Below, one piece after another: positions 1 to 12,400 of a DNA stretch of 64,000 nt. The stretch's first letter is position 1, and the number at the start of each line of letters is the position of its first letter. Source of the DNA: Datnioides undecimradiatus (lineage: Eukaryota > Chordata > Actinopteri > Lobotiformes > Datnioididae). A program made the position numbers and the translations under genes. Below the pieces are notes generated by a model. The model was not told the DNA's origin. It did not search any database and saw only the letters and a list, made by a program, of their open reading frames with translations. The DNA is taken from positions 16,540,148-16,604,147 of the forward strand of contig WARS01000008.1 in the NCBI GenBank assembly GCA_008933995.1, read 5' to 3'.

Positions 1-1003
1 CTGGCCAGAGAGGATTCGTGGCGGGCCACTTTCGTCTTTTACGGCCCTGTTTTTATGATTCGGCCGGGTAAGAAAGCCGAAAGTGTGACACCAGGACCAC
101 ATTAACAGAGCAAACAGGGTTGTGGACAATCGCTCCAGCTGTGCAGGGTACAATATGTTCTTTGAGCCGCAGGTTGAGATGAAATGACGGATGGCTGGGG
201 CAGCGTATGCAGTCTTACAGCGAAAGGATCCGTCAATCACAGCGCATTGTGTTGCCGCACAGACCCGTGATAACTTACTGCAGGAGGCAGCGACAGCATT
301 CGTCCTTCAGTCTGATGCAGATCTTCAAAGTGTTCAGCTGTCAGAGGTGGAAACGGCACAAACAGCCTGAGTTCAGGTTACCCACCCGGCACATTTTATA
401 ATTTGTGCGACTTTTATAGACAAACGTGCAGTTTCCCGCTCAGTTTGTTCAGGTGTTGGTTCTGCTACTTCAGCTCAAGCGTGTTCTGTCTCCCAGTGAC
501 ATGCATATACTTTGATTAGGAAAAAAAGTTTTTGAAACAGCAGCAAAATGTGAGTAAACGGTGCATTTGTTTGGGACTACTTTCAGTTGTGGATGAATAC
601 ATATTAGGTGTATTTGTGGCACCATGATACCACCAATTCGGGCTCAACACGAGGGGCCGCAGCGCCCGCAGGCCGGAACGTTAGCGCCGCCGTGTTGCTT
701 TGCTTTGTTCGTGGCTAACATTAGCGATGCCAGCACCAACGGCATCCTCTCCTTGCAGATTAACATCCTGCTGGATCAAAGCGTCATGCGGTCGTCCCGC
801 TAACCGCGATGTCATTTAGGTGGGAGCATGAGACGAGCGTGCGACCCCGGCCAGTGTGACATCTTTAAATGCAACAGTTGCAACAGCTGCACATGAATAA
901 AACATTAATAAGCAGTTTAACCAGCGTGTATGATGGAGCATTTCATCCTACGACAGTTTGATTTTCAGCCGCACTTGTTGGGTCACATGTGCTGCATCAC
1001 CTT

Positions 1004-1040
<37 letters not shown>

Positions 1041-1400
1041 CATTGATCCAGAAGCTCGGGCTCTGCAGCATCTCTTCCTGGTGGTGCCTGGCTGTACAGA
1101 TGCTGATGCTGGTGCAGTGTGTGTGTGTGTGTGTGTGGCCCTGAGCCACGCTCCACCCCTTTTGTCTCTGCGCTCTCTGCCTATAGCTAACGAGACGAGA
1201 GGAGGAGGAGGGATGGAGATGGAGGAGGAGGAGAAGAAAAGGAGAGAGGAGGAGGAGGAGGGGGGGAAAGGGGGGAGGGGATGATGGGAAGAAGAAGGAG
1301 TGGTCCAGGAAGCAAGGAGGTGAGGGAGGGAGGAGGAAACGAAGGTGGAGGAGGGAGTGGTTCAGCAGGATAGGATGGGCGATGAGTGTGTGTTTGTGTG
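1..1400. other. Upstream flank of eml2, no gene seen
   Basis: I find no coding exon that I can support here on either strand. The stretch contains a (TG)16 tract at 1008-1039 and a (GT)10 tract at 1117-1137. It then becomes purine-rich from about 1197. Open frames across it are short and made of Cys-Val or Glu/Arg runs translated from simple repeats. It probably contains distal promoter sequence of eml2 or intergenic DNA. Confidence 0.6.
1197..1330 (+). promoter_or_regulatory. GA/G-rich promoter-proximal tract with G-quadruplex motif
   Basis: The + strand is almost all purine here (GAGGAGGAG blocks), ending in four G-runs at about 1261-1287 separated by loops of 3, 1 and 5 bases, a textbook intramolecular G4 pattern. 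It lies about 300 bp upstream of the eml2 start codon. No TATA box is apparent. A promoter role is inferred from position only. Confidence 0.4.
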
Positions 1401-1585
1401 TGTGTGTAAAAGAGAGACAGAGTGACCGAGCACTGTTCGCAGACGGGGGAGGGGAGGGGAGTCAGAGTCCAGAAAGCCCGCGGGGGAGGAAGAGTGAGAG
1501 CGAGTGGACGACCTGACTGAGTGTTTGCTCTGTGGACCGACGGGTTGATTGACAGGAGGAGTGACCAGGCGCTCGGTGGGGCACG
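1400..1585 (+). other. eml2: Probable 5' UTR of eml2 (long isoform)
   Basis: This GC-rich, purine-biased leader lies directly upstream of the proposed ATG at 1586. The transcription start is not visible and the left limit is a guess. The leader has no obvious acceptor site, so it is most likely part of the first exon. Confidence 0.4.
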
Positions 1586-1592
1586 ATGGCAG
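1586..1592 (+). CDS. eml2: eml2 coding exon 1 (ATG GCA G)
   Basis: Seven coding bases precede a GTAGGC donor at 1593. Joined to exon 2 they give Met-Ala-Asp-Asp-Thr-Val in phase, a plausible start just before the coiled coil. The choice rests on phase, a GCACGATGG context and the promoter-like surroundings. A different upstream exon cannot be excluded. Confidence 0.6.
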
Positions 1593-1695
1593 GTAGGCGA
1601 GACGAGCTCCACCTTCACCGTCACTTCACCGCACCATCAGTACTTCAGAGCGGACGGCAGTTTCTCCTGTTGCCCTGCGGCGACCTGCCCATTGT

Positions 1696-1735
<40 letters not shown>

Positions 1736-4680
1736 GGCCCAGCCCCTCGGCGTTCCATCATCCACATCTTTCCATCTGTCTCTCCTCCATTACTCCTTCT
1801 ACTCCCTTCCCTCCAACTCCGCACTGGCTTCCTCCTCCTCTCCATCCATCCCTCTCTGCTCTCCACCGCCCTCCCTCCCTCCCTCCCTCCCTCTCGCTCT
1901 CTCCGTTTCATGTTTTCCTGACAGCAGCCATGTGTCTGCATCAGCTGCATGTCGGCTGTTTTCAGGTAACACTTTACAGCGATGTGCCGGGATGGAGAGG
2001 AGAGTGAGCTGTGTCTAACGTTTGTGCCCCTGTGTCGCCTGCTGAATATCAAATAGGAGCGGTTTTATATGGAGAGTAATGGAATACTGTTGAGGTGCAA
2101 CCATTGTTGCACACCGTGCACGTGCGTGTGTGCACGTGATTGTTCAAGGGCAAATTGAAAAGTAGCCGTGTCTGCAGCGTTTCTAAACAGGTGTCCTGAC
2201 AGTGGAGGGGATGAAGGTGAACTCTGCTGATCTCTCCATCTGTTCGCTCTGTCTCTGTTCTCTCCCCACACTTGTTGTGCATCCTCCTTCTCCTTCTCTT
2301 CAGTTTATAGTGTTTAAAATGTTCAGACATGCTAAACGTTAGCATGCTGCACAGGTGTACCTCATACCACGGTTTATGCATGAGTTCATCGCTGCAAGTT
2401 GATGTTGTTCTCATTTTAACCTCGCTTCACTCTCGATGTCTCTCCCTGAATCCATTGACGTCTTTCTGTGGTTTGATTAGACTCGTCTGACTCCAGCTAC
2501 ACACTTTGCCCACAGTGTCCACATTTGTGCAGAGTGTAGCAACAGTTTCACCCTCAAACTGTCACAATGCAACTTAAAAGTGTAGTTTTACCGTGTAAAC
2601 ATGCAACAGTGCAGAGTTTGATGATGGATGTTGATGAAACGGTCTCGTCCAGGTTTTTTCATTTGATCTCCGTCGCCGTCTCTTACTTCCTGTTTCACTT
2701 AAGCGTTGGTCACAGCAGTTTAGATACAGACGATTATTGCCGTGTCCAGTTAAATATTAATCATCTCGGCCTACTCTCATCTCTGCCTCCCACTCTGAGT
2801 CCTTCCACTCCCAGTCTCCTCCCACCTACAATCTGTCCTCTCCTACTTTAATCATCAAAGGCTGTTTGTTTCCCTCTGTGCCGCTCATTCATTCAGTTTG
2901 TTTTCCACCTAATCTGTATTCAAATATAAAAAAAATATATTCGTTTTCCTGTAAAAAGCCTCACTTCTTCATCAGATGAGAGCCGGGTTGCTCCTGTCAG
3001 GGTTTCTCTGCAGCACGTTCAGGACAATCAGAAAAGATTTGCCTTTAGTTTATGGAATAACGCCCTACATCAGGTGTGACACCACCTTATTTCTATGCTT
3101 TCTCCAAAACAAAACATCCCGGGGGTTAATGCGTAAAATGAAAACTGGCTTCCCGTAATTAATTTACTTCGTCCGACTGAGTTTTAATTCACAAATGGGC
3201 CATTTGACTCTGAAACTGGGTTTAGACCACGATGAAGACGAATGAAAGGCTTTCAGAGGCTGGCAGCTAACACCCAGGCCACCTTTTCAGTTGTAAATTG
3301 AAACTCTGAGGAACAATACCGAGCTTAAGTGAATTATTAACATCTTTTAAAAAGGAGAGATGATGACCAGTTAAGTGTGTTTTCGCAGTTTCAGTCAGCT
3401 GAAGCCTGTGGTCGGAGCACTGTCTCCGCTTTTAGCCAGACCTGGTTGGTTTCAGATGTTCGGCAAAAGGCCAGCGTCACACAGACAGACCATCCGACCG
3501 CAGCGGACGCATCCGCACAGAGTTGGAGGAATTAAAGAAGAGGGCCTGAGGCGACCCGACGTCATGCCTCTGGTGCGTCGGCCACTTCTGCCATGCAAAT
3601 CTCCCCCGAGCTCGACTTCTCTATGTAAATGTGGAGCCCTCTTTTCCCCGTGGCCTCTTCCTGTGTCATTTGACTGCGAGATGCGATACAGTAACAGTAA
3701 CAGTGCTGCCTGTGTCCCCCGGCTCAGCTTACACACTGAAGCCATGCACGCCGGGGACGGTGCATTGGCTGCACCTGTTCGCAGAGAAACACTGAAAGCT
3801 GTCGGCGTTGATTTGCAAAGCAGAGGAGAACTTATTTCTTTGTTGGTTTTTAATATTTAAAGGGTGTAACCATGCGTCTTTGTGTGTGTGACCGCTGCAG
3901 GGCTGGATTCGAGATGTTCTGCCCAACCAGAAAAACTTGTTTTTGGACTCTTATCGGGTCGTAATCTGTTAATGCGGCCCGCAGATTAATAATCCACACC
4001 GGGCAGTTCGCCTTCGATAATCTGGTCAGGCTGCGGTGATGTCAGCGCGGCTGGGTGGGAGGGCGGTGCGCGATTAGGCTGGAAAGAGTTCAGGATGAGA
4101 GGAACAGAGGACGGAGGATGTGAGTGGGTTGAAATCAACAGCTCATTCACTCATGTGCAGCGTGTGTGTGTGTGTGTGTGTGTGTGGGGACATAACACAA
4201 AATGCAAGCTGACGTGTCAGCCCGAAATGAAGCAGTCAGACACGAGCTGCAGACAGTTCTTCTGCTTTTTAAGCCCCGTTAGCGGCTCTGTGTGGCTTTT
4301 TTAACTAAATGCTAACATGCTAACCCGTCAGCTGAAGGTTAGCATGTTTATACGGTCATGTTGACTCTGTTTGTTAGCGTGCTACCAGTTGCTAATTTGC
4401 ACTTGACAACGTGCAGCCGAGACAGGCGGGAACGTCTTCGGTTATAAACAAGCGTATTGGGATTATTGTCCCAACTGTGACGCCAGGTCAAAGGTCAGAC
4501 GTTCACCTAAGACACTTTAACTAAATCTACATCCTGCTCATTCGGTCACCGTCTCTCACCAGAACAGACTCCACAGAGTCTTCATGCACATGGCTGTAGT
4601 GAAGCTTTGTGTCTCTGTCGGTAACTCCATCTGAAACAACCACACAGCGGGCGTCTGGTGTTGTTTTCCTGTTCTTGTGA

Positions 4681-4716
<36 letters not shown>

Positions 4717-6461
4717 TAATTATTAAAACCAGTCATGTTTCCTGTGGAAACTCAAAACTACTGATTCACAGAGCAGCGGCTGCACCTGTAACACTCACCT
4801 GGAGCATCTGTTTGTGTTTATACGGAGGTACATGAGGCTTTATCCGGACAGCATCACTGAGAGCTCTTTATTCATGCTCTCCCCTTGTTTTTTGATTTAA
4901 GTGCTTACTTTCTGACTTTTAGCAACGTTATTTCCTGAAGGATTCAGTTTGTTTTAAGCTAAGACGCATCAGAGTCGCCTTTCTGTGGCGCGCACCGGTG
5001 CTTAAACCTGACCTGCAGCCTTCTCTGCTCCTGCCCAGATGACACGGTGTCGGCCAGCAGCAACATGGACATGGAGGACCGGGTTTCCCACCTGGAGCAG
5101 AAGCTGCAGCTGCAGGAGGACGAGATCCAGCTGCTGAAGTCGGCGCTGGCCGACGCCCTGCGGCGGCTGTGCTACTGCGAGGAGCAGAGCCTGGGCGTGC
5201 AACCGGGAGGCGGCCACGCTGCTGGGAGGAGGCCTCTGGCCACCACAGCTTCAGCACCACCAACCAAAGGTAAGGAAGTGGTTAGCATGCAGCTTCTCTG
5301 CCACCGTGTTGGACAGAAAGTCTGAGCTAACATTCATTAGCAACATGTCCCACGAGTCTTAGTCACCGACAAGCTGTCACAAGAGCTGCTTAACGCTAAC
5401 AAAGTCGCTGTTGTTTGATCGCTGTCAAAATGGGGAATTAGTCACTGTGCTGCTGCAGCTGCTGCCCTGTCAGCGCTGCGCTTTATGAGATTACACCGCC
5501 GTTACATAATTAAACTACAGAGGTGCGATGAAAGTAGCAAAGCCGACGCCTGAGGCCGGAGGACACCTTCGATGTCAAATACAGTGGGAGCCGTCCCTGA
5601 CTCGCGCGTGGAGACACAGCAGATGAAGGTTTTACTGCACACACGGGGGCTGATGGTGAAATAAGGTGAAATAAAACTTTTTGATGTGGATTGTGCAGCG
5701 ACTTTGCGCTGAGACGACTGTGCAAAGGTGCACAGACGGCAGTTTCCTTAAACAAACAACTTTATTTAACAATATGTTTCAGCCAAGTGGCACTTTATTG
5801 CACTTTGTTGCAAAAAAACACACTAGCAGCTACATGACACTGTGATGGGCCAAACGTGGGCCTGCTCCTCCTCTGCAGAGGTTACTCATGATGCTGTTCC
5901 CCTTCAGTGCGTCAGCTCCTGCAGGCTCTTCCCTCCAGACCGCTGAGCAACGGCTACGTTCAACAGAAACGCCTCCTCTCGTCCCCGTCCTCTCCAAAGA
6001 AGGAGGTGCTGCAGTCCATTAAGAGGTAAAGCAGAGGTCACAGAGAGGAGGAGACAGGGTTAGATGAGTTCCGCGCGTCGGAAAGCACCGATTTCAGTGT
6101 TGCTCCTCGTCTCCTCCAGGAAGAGCATGTCCACGGAGCGTCTCACCCTGGTGAGGAGAGAGATGGGAGCAGAGAGCCGGAGTCGGACCACCTCCTCCAG
6201 CAGCTCCACCGGAGGCAAAAGGTAAAAGCCTTGTCAGACGAGACGCGACGCTCTGCAGGATGTTGCCCTGAAAACAAACTGCAGACTCCTCATTTGGCCT
6301 CTAACAAGCTCAGAGGACATGTTTGTGTGTCTCGGGTCAGCGGGGTCACTGCAGACGGAGGTAATGAGCCGTCTCACCTCTTCTGTCTGTCTGTCTGTCT
6401 GTCTGTCTCTAGACAGTCTGAACACACTGTGTACCAGTCAGAAGGCTCAGTTTAGAGCAAG

Positions 6462-6499
<38 letters not shown>

Positions 6500-9400
6500 G
6501 CACACCCGTCCGAGCGCATGCAAGCTGTCACTCATGACGTACAAGTAACAGTTTGTCCCATTTGCTAACACGGACGGGGGCGGGGCGTATGAGCTACGCT
6601 GCAGCCGGCCACCAGGGGGCGACCCAGTCAGTGAGTGTGAGCTGACCAGCGTCTGTATCTGATGCTGACGGGGGTGTTTTGCATGTGCAGCCTATCGGTG
6701 CGGGAGCCGCCGAGGCTGTGGCGGCGTTTGAAGTCTGACACGCACTTCCACGGTCGGCACTTCCTGTTTGCCTAAATCAGTCACGCTCCGCGGTTAACGG
6801 GCCGTTGGTGTTTGCGACGGCTCAGCTGCGAGAGCGAATGACAGCGAAGTCACATGACGTCAGTGAGCAAACAGGACAAAGTTTGTCTTTGCTCACACTT
6901 TGTCCCTTGTTCTTCGTCTTTTTAGACACATCTCTCTCTTTTTATATCTCCCACCCTCTGCACAGTTGAACTTCCTGTCTTCTATCTCCTCAGCTTCCTT
7001 CTCCTGTCCTTCCTACTTCTCCTTTCCTTCCCTCTTCCCTCCTGTTTCCTTCTCTCCCTCCTCTCTTTCTGCTGACGGATCAAATATCCAGTCCTTCTTG
7101 GTAAAAGGGGGAGGTGTGGTTACCAGGCAAAAGTGGGTGGGCCTGCACAGTCAGGAAGTGCGTTCTGATTGGACGACGGGGCCTCCCCTGCCTGAGCTAA
7201 AAGTTTGCAGAGTGAAGGAGGAAGTCGGTGTGTTGCTGTGGCTGTTGGACAGGACAGGAACCGCTCCGGCTGCTCACCACTGTCGACTGCGACTCTGACG
7301 GAAACTTTGCAGGCATGAAGAGGTCTTCCAGGTAAACAGCTGCTTCAGGACTGACAGTCAGAGCAGGCGGGGAGGATTCACTGGTTAAAAAGCTTTTTAG
7401 GAGAGAAGGTTTTATGGGTTTACAGCAGAAGGAAAACATGCATCTCGTGCAGGGAAGTGTGTAGCTTCAGTTTATGGGCGACTGCATGGCAGCTGCAGGT
7501 GTTTGAATTCCAGAAAAATATGAAAAAGTACTTTTTTTTTTGGCGTCACACTCAGCCCTCCCCTCATCCGTTTAATCTGTGAGAGGTTAGAGAGAAAACA
7601 CAGCGTGGTTTGTTTGAAAAATGCATTCTGCATTCACAAACTCCAGCTCCCAGTCTGTTACTTAGGGCTCGGCCGCGCGGCAGATCGGGGAAGTGTTGTT
7701 GTTTGCGTGACAAAACTCTGTTGTCACGCAAACCGTCTGATGCAGGGCTTGGTGTGGCTGCGGGGAGGGGCTGCAGCAGCTGGGCGACACGAAGGCAACA
7801 GACACAGGAGCTGCTTGTGTTCGTGGGCCAGGGATCAAATGTCAGGAGGCGAAAAACACTAAATGATGTCACTAAGACAGTAATTAGTGGTTTAAAGGTC
7901 ACTCGTGGCCGTTTTGTCCTCGCGCCTGTTGTGAAACACACAAACAACAGCTGTTTACTTGTGGAGACGTTGGTTTAATCACCTGCAGACTTACCTGGAG
8001 TGTAACCGAGCAGTAATGTGTGATGGGTGGTGGTGATCAACACGGACAAGAGTGGGTGTTGTTGTTGCAGGGACTAGTTTTTGTTGTTTGTAGTTACCAC
8101 GGCGACAGTTACCCTGGCCTAATCAGTATCACGTATTTTCCTGACATTAACTTCAACCACTGACCGGAAAATCCACTTTTCCCAATTGAGGACACGGCTT
8201 TTGTCCCCGGTAAATTGGTCTTTAGCCTGTAATGCGGCCCCCGAACGTAGAGGCGCGCACAGATATGAGCGGATGCGAAGTGACAGCAGACTGGTCACGC
8301 TGTGCTCAGCAGCTCCTGTCAGTTTGCCGATCGTTCCGGTGCGTGCGATTGATTCTGGCAGCCGACAGGGGGATTCTTGTTGAGTGCTGTTGTATTGAGC
8401 CTGGAGCATCCACCTCGCAGCATCGCGGCCACAGACAGGAGGCTGATGCAGCCGCCAATGTTACGATCGCTGATTCTGCACAGCACGCAAAAACCTCGAT
8501 AACATCGACTGGACTTCCTGTTTAACATGCGCCAGTCACACTGACCATCCTGCTGAGTGCACCACTAAAAAAAGGCTTCATTTAACATTAAAGCAGGTTT
8601 AGAGTTAAAGTTCTGAGGGTTTGCACTGCGGTGAGGCAGTGTTGCAGGGTTGGATTTATGCAAACACGAGGAATAAGGAAAAGATTCCTATCAGGGTCCC
8701 TTTAACCGTCTCTGTATGGGCCAGAGAGATTTAATCCGGGGGGGGAGCACATGTCATACTTGTATGTAAATGTGTGTATGATTCTGATAGCACAGATAAA
8801 CAGCTTTCCCTCAGCCACATCAAACATCGTAAAATCTATTTCCCGTGCACTCTCTCTCCCCCTCCCTCTCTCGGGTACACTGTCTGACGTACAGTCTCTT
8901 AGTGGCGTAGTACTTCTGTTTGCATGGGTTGACCGAAGATGCGTTTGTGTCCATTAACTGAACCGCTGCAGCGCTCCACTCGTAATGCATCAGGAAATGG
9001 ATGCGCGCTCGGCCGCTCCCGCGGTTCAGGGGGCCCCATCGGTCGGGCCGCAGCGTCCACCGTCCGCCCGCCTGCGTCCCTGCAGTAAAAACCGCTTCGC
9101 TGCAGCATCCATGGCTGCGGTCTGTGGATGCAGGAAGGAGCATGAGGAAGTAAAATGAATTCAAAAACTAACGAGCGCGTCTAAAAAGCTCAAAATACCA
9201 TGAAGGAATACCACGAACCATGAAGTGAGCACGGCTCGGCTACGGGAAGGGCTCGTGCTGACGTGTTTTAGAGAAGCAGAGCACGTTCATTACTGAAGTC
9301 TGGGCTGATCACCTGCTGAGCCTCTCCAGACCGGCTGAGAGAGCTCGCCTTCTTTCCCAGGCTGCAGGAGTTTTCAGAGTCGTACATCTCGACGCCGCTC

Positions 9401-12400
9401 TGACAGAACTCTGACACATGGAGGATTTCTCAGAGCAGCCCTGCGGGGTCTTTGGCGCTCATTAGTCTCCTCTTGTTCTTACAAGAAGCCGTTGTGTTTT
9501 CAGAGCGCGGGCAGCCAGGAAATGTCAACAATGCGCTCGCCGCTGCATGTTAATGAGCGCTTTGTTTGTGCGTTCCCTCTCCCTGGAAACCTGGTGACCG
9601 GGGCTGCAGCCGCGCTGGGATTTAGATCCACAGTTATTTGCCCTGCCCGGCTTCCAGCTACCCAGCATGCCCCGCACTAATTACTGGCTCTGAAGCAATC
9701 TTGTTCAGTCATTGGCTAGAACCGGGCCGCGCCTCGTCTTCCGGGCAGGCTGCGCACACACAAGCACGCGCGCAAACGCTCAAGTCCAAGAGACAAACGG
9801 GCCATTGTGTGGTCGCTTTAAAGAGCCGCCGCCGCCTGGTCGCCTCCAGCTGCCCAGAGACACAACAGACACCGGTCAGGTCTTCAGATCGGCCTGTTTG
9901 CTCCGCAGTCTGCCTTTTAATCTGCCTCAGAGGCTTCGTGTCACCCACAACAACACACACACACACAAGCTCTGATCTTCTCTGATGATGATTATTCTCC
10001 ACCGCGTGGGAAACCGTGGCGTGACCAGACAGGCTCAGAGACGCCTGCGCGCTGTCAGGCTTTCCTCAGGTGACTCCCTGCTAAGCAAATGTCAGGGAAA
10101 AACACACATGTGCTTCATCCTGTTGCCTGTTTTTACTAACAAATACGGCGTTCTTACTCTCAGCTCCAAAGCGGGAGGGTGCAAACCTCCAAGGAAACAC
10201 TTTGGATTTCCAAGACTGAACCACATCCTTCACTTTGCAACGTTAATGCAATCTCCTCGCGCCACAGACGCAGCCGCTGCAGTGGATGATCAAATCAAAT
10301 TATAGCCCTGTAATCAGATTTGTGAATGACGTTCTCATACATTCAGACCTTATCACCTCAGAGTGATAATAGCGCGTTTAACTTGCACGTTTCTGGGGCA
10401 AATCTGAAAAGGCGCCCACGTGTGCATGCACACTGGAATAACAGGGGCCCACATGCACAAAGTGTGCTGTGCAGTCCAGGACAGTAAAGTTGGACCGCAC
10501 ATGGAGCGTTGGCTCCTGCACGGAAGGTTAAACGTGGTTGCAGACGCTCCTGCTGCTGCCGAGCAGGAAGAGACGAGCCCTCGGTTTTCATTATCGTATC
10601 AGGCCGCGCTTCGACCGCTGTTGCCATGGCGATACCCACCTGTCAGCCGAGGCAGCGTCAACATGATAAACCGATTGGTTGACGGCACCCTGACAGGTGG
10701 GGTCGAGCGGTCAGCACGAGCCGACTGGTCGACGGACAGCTGACTCAGGAGCAGCGCCGGCGTCGCTCAGGTTTTGACTGACAGGTTGAATGATGGGTTC
10801 GGGCAAAGCGGCTGACTCGCACGGCGTCACGTTGAGTTCAAAGCACTCGTCCGACTCAAAGACATTCAGCACTTCTGTGTGAGTTTTGGTAACGAGTGCT
10901 TCTGCAGCTGCGCTCTCATTGTTTGACTGCGTGTCACCATCCAGGCGTGGGCAGATCACAGGACCTGCTCTGTTTGCTTTGTGTCTCACATGCACCTGTT
11001 CTCAGCCCGTGTGCACGGTCGAGTTAAAGACCGCGTCTCGTCCGCTAACAAAGACGCACAACATGCACAACCTTCAGCACCAGTAAAGGCCTTAGATTTT
11101 CATTTTGAGTGGCGCCGTTGCACTTGTTTATTTGCTTTTAATGAGGATGAGTGAAGTTAATTGGTGTAACTGGGATGGAAATGATCAAATTACTGCAAAA
11201 CAGGCGGCGAACCTGTGGCTTTTCCGGCGTGCGGGGGCCAGACGCCTGCTTTGCCCGGTCGGTAACGCGGCCCTGCGCCCCACGTGGTGCCGAAGCCGTG
11301 CATCTCACACAGGAGCTGCAGGCGGATGCATTGCCTGTGTGTCTGTGTGTGTGTGTGTGTGTGTGCTTCTGCTGACTCTGCAGCTCCTGTGCAGGGTCGA
11401 AGGCTTCACAGAGCCAAGAATTAATAATTCATAATCTTATGAGAGCGCCTGATGTTATAGAACAAAGTGCCAGAGGCTGGAAAGTATTGATATTTCTGAT
11501 TTTATACAGCGTGCATGCTCTGCGCGATGCACTCGCTGCTGCAGAATAACAGACTGACTCATCATGTGTTGCACGACGACGTCCACAGGAGACGTTTCAT
11601 TCACTTCTCTCTTCTCTCTCTCTCTTCCAGCAAATCCAAAGAATGCACCCTCAACGCAGGTAGGAGGAGTTCCCTTTGCCCCGCCCATGCTTTCATTTAG
11701 CCTCCGAGCGTCTGCTTCAGAAGCTGCATTAGTAATTGCCGCCCTCACGTCACCGACGCGCTTTAATTGGCTGCAGGGAGGCTGAGCAGCCTCTGATGTG
11801 TGGAGCTAATTAGCCTTCAGGAGCCCTCGAAGATGCTTTGAAGCGTTCAGTGTTTCCTCACTGGAAATACTGAACATTAATTAGACTTTACAAGGAGCTC
11901 TGAAGAGTTTAAATCACCTGTTTGGTTATATTTGTATTCTCTGATTCATCCACATTGATTTCAAGCTTTGCAGCCCCGCGTCCTGTCTTCTGTGCACTGT
12001 CAGATGATCTCAGAGAGCCGGTTGAGGTGCCAGGAGATCTGGTCTGCGTGTGTCAGCGCCGCCCCCGGTCTCTCCCTTTAACCCTCTCCCTTCTCCCCAC
12101 CAGAGGACGGCTACGTGAGGATGTTCCTCCGAGGCCGTCCCGTCACCATGCACGTCCCCGATCAGCGGAGGGAGAGCTACAGCCTGGACCACAAGGTGGC
12201 GCTGCCCGACCGCAAGCTCAAACTGCAGTGGGTGTATCCTTCAGGCGGGGGAACGAGGGAAGCTGAGAGAGGTCGATCCTGAACATGAACACCTTTATGT
12301 TTGCTGCTGAAATCACAGCGGGCGGTGCATCGTATTAAATGATGAGTGTGACTGGGGTGGTCAAAATATTAGAAACACCGCTCAGTGAAATGCAGCCCGG

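Larger units (their letters stand above)
1593..5038 (+). other. eml2: eml2 intron 1
   Basis: This 3.4-kb intron has no supported exon. It holds a (CA)18 tract at 1697-1733, pyrimidine-rich sequence at about 1740-1915, TG/CA tracts at 4162-4187 and 4683-4713, and a decayed GCTAACATGCTAA-type teleost repeat at about 4308-4405. The open frames here read through simple repeats. Confidence 0.75.
6222..11630 (+). other. eml2: eml2 intron 4 (largest), contains internal promoter candidate
   Basis: This 5.4-kb intron carries a (CTGT)n tract at 6383-6407, a (CA) run at 6463-6495, a consensus CRE (TGACGTCA) at 6855-6862 and the alternative start exon at 7315-7331. The GC-rich segments around 8980-9100 and 9600-9760 hold no exon I can support. 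A CCAAT-like word (ATTGGCT) lies near 9711. A short TG tract sits at about 11340-11366. Confidence 0.7.

Noticed and set aside
720..805. Possible coding snippet (STNGILSLQINILLDQSVMRS)
   Set aside because: Peptide-like, but no acceptor-donor pair in phase and no family match; stop codon follows shortly.
958..2052. ORFs rich in Cys-Val or His-Thr around eml2 exon 1, on both strands
   Set aside because: Produced by CA/TG microsatellites and GA-rich promoter sequence; the real coding content here is seven bases.
7564..7978. Overlapping ORFs of over 120 codons on opposite strands within eml2 intron 4
   Set aside because: No homologous motif on either strand and no flanking splice logic; intronic chance frames.
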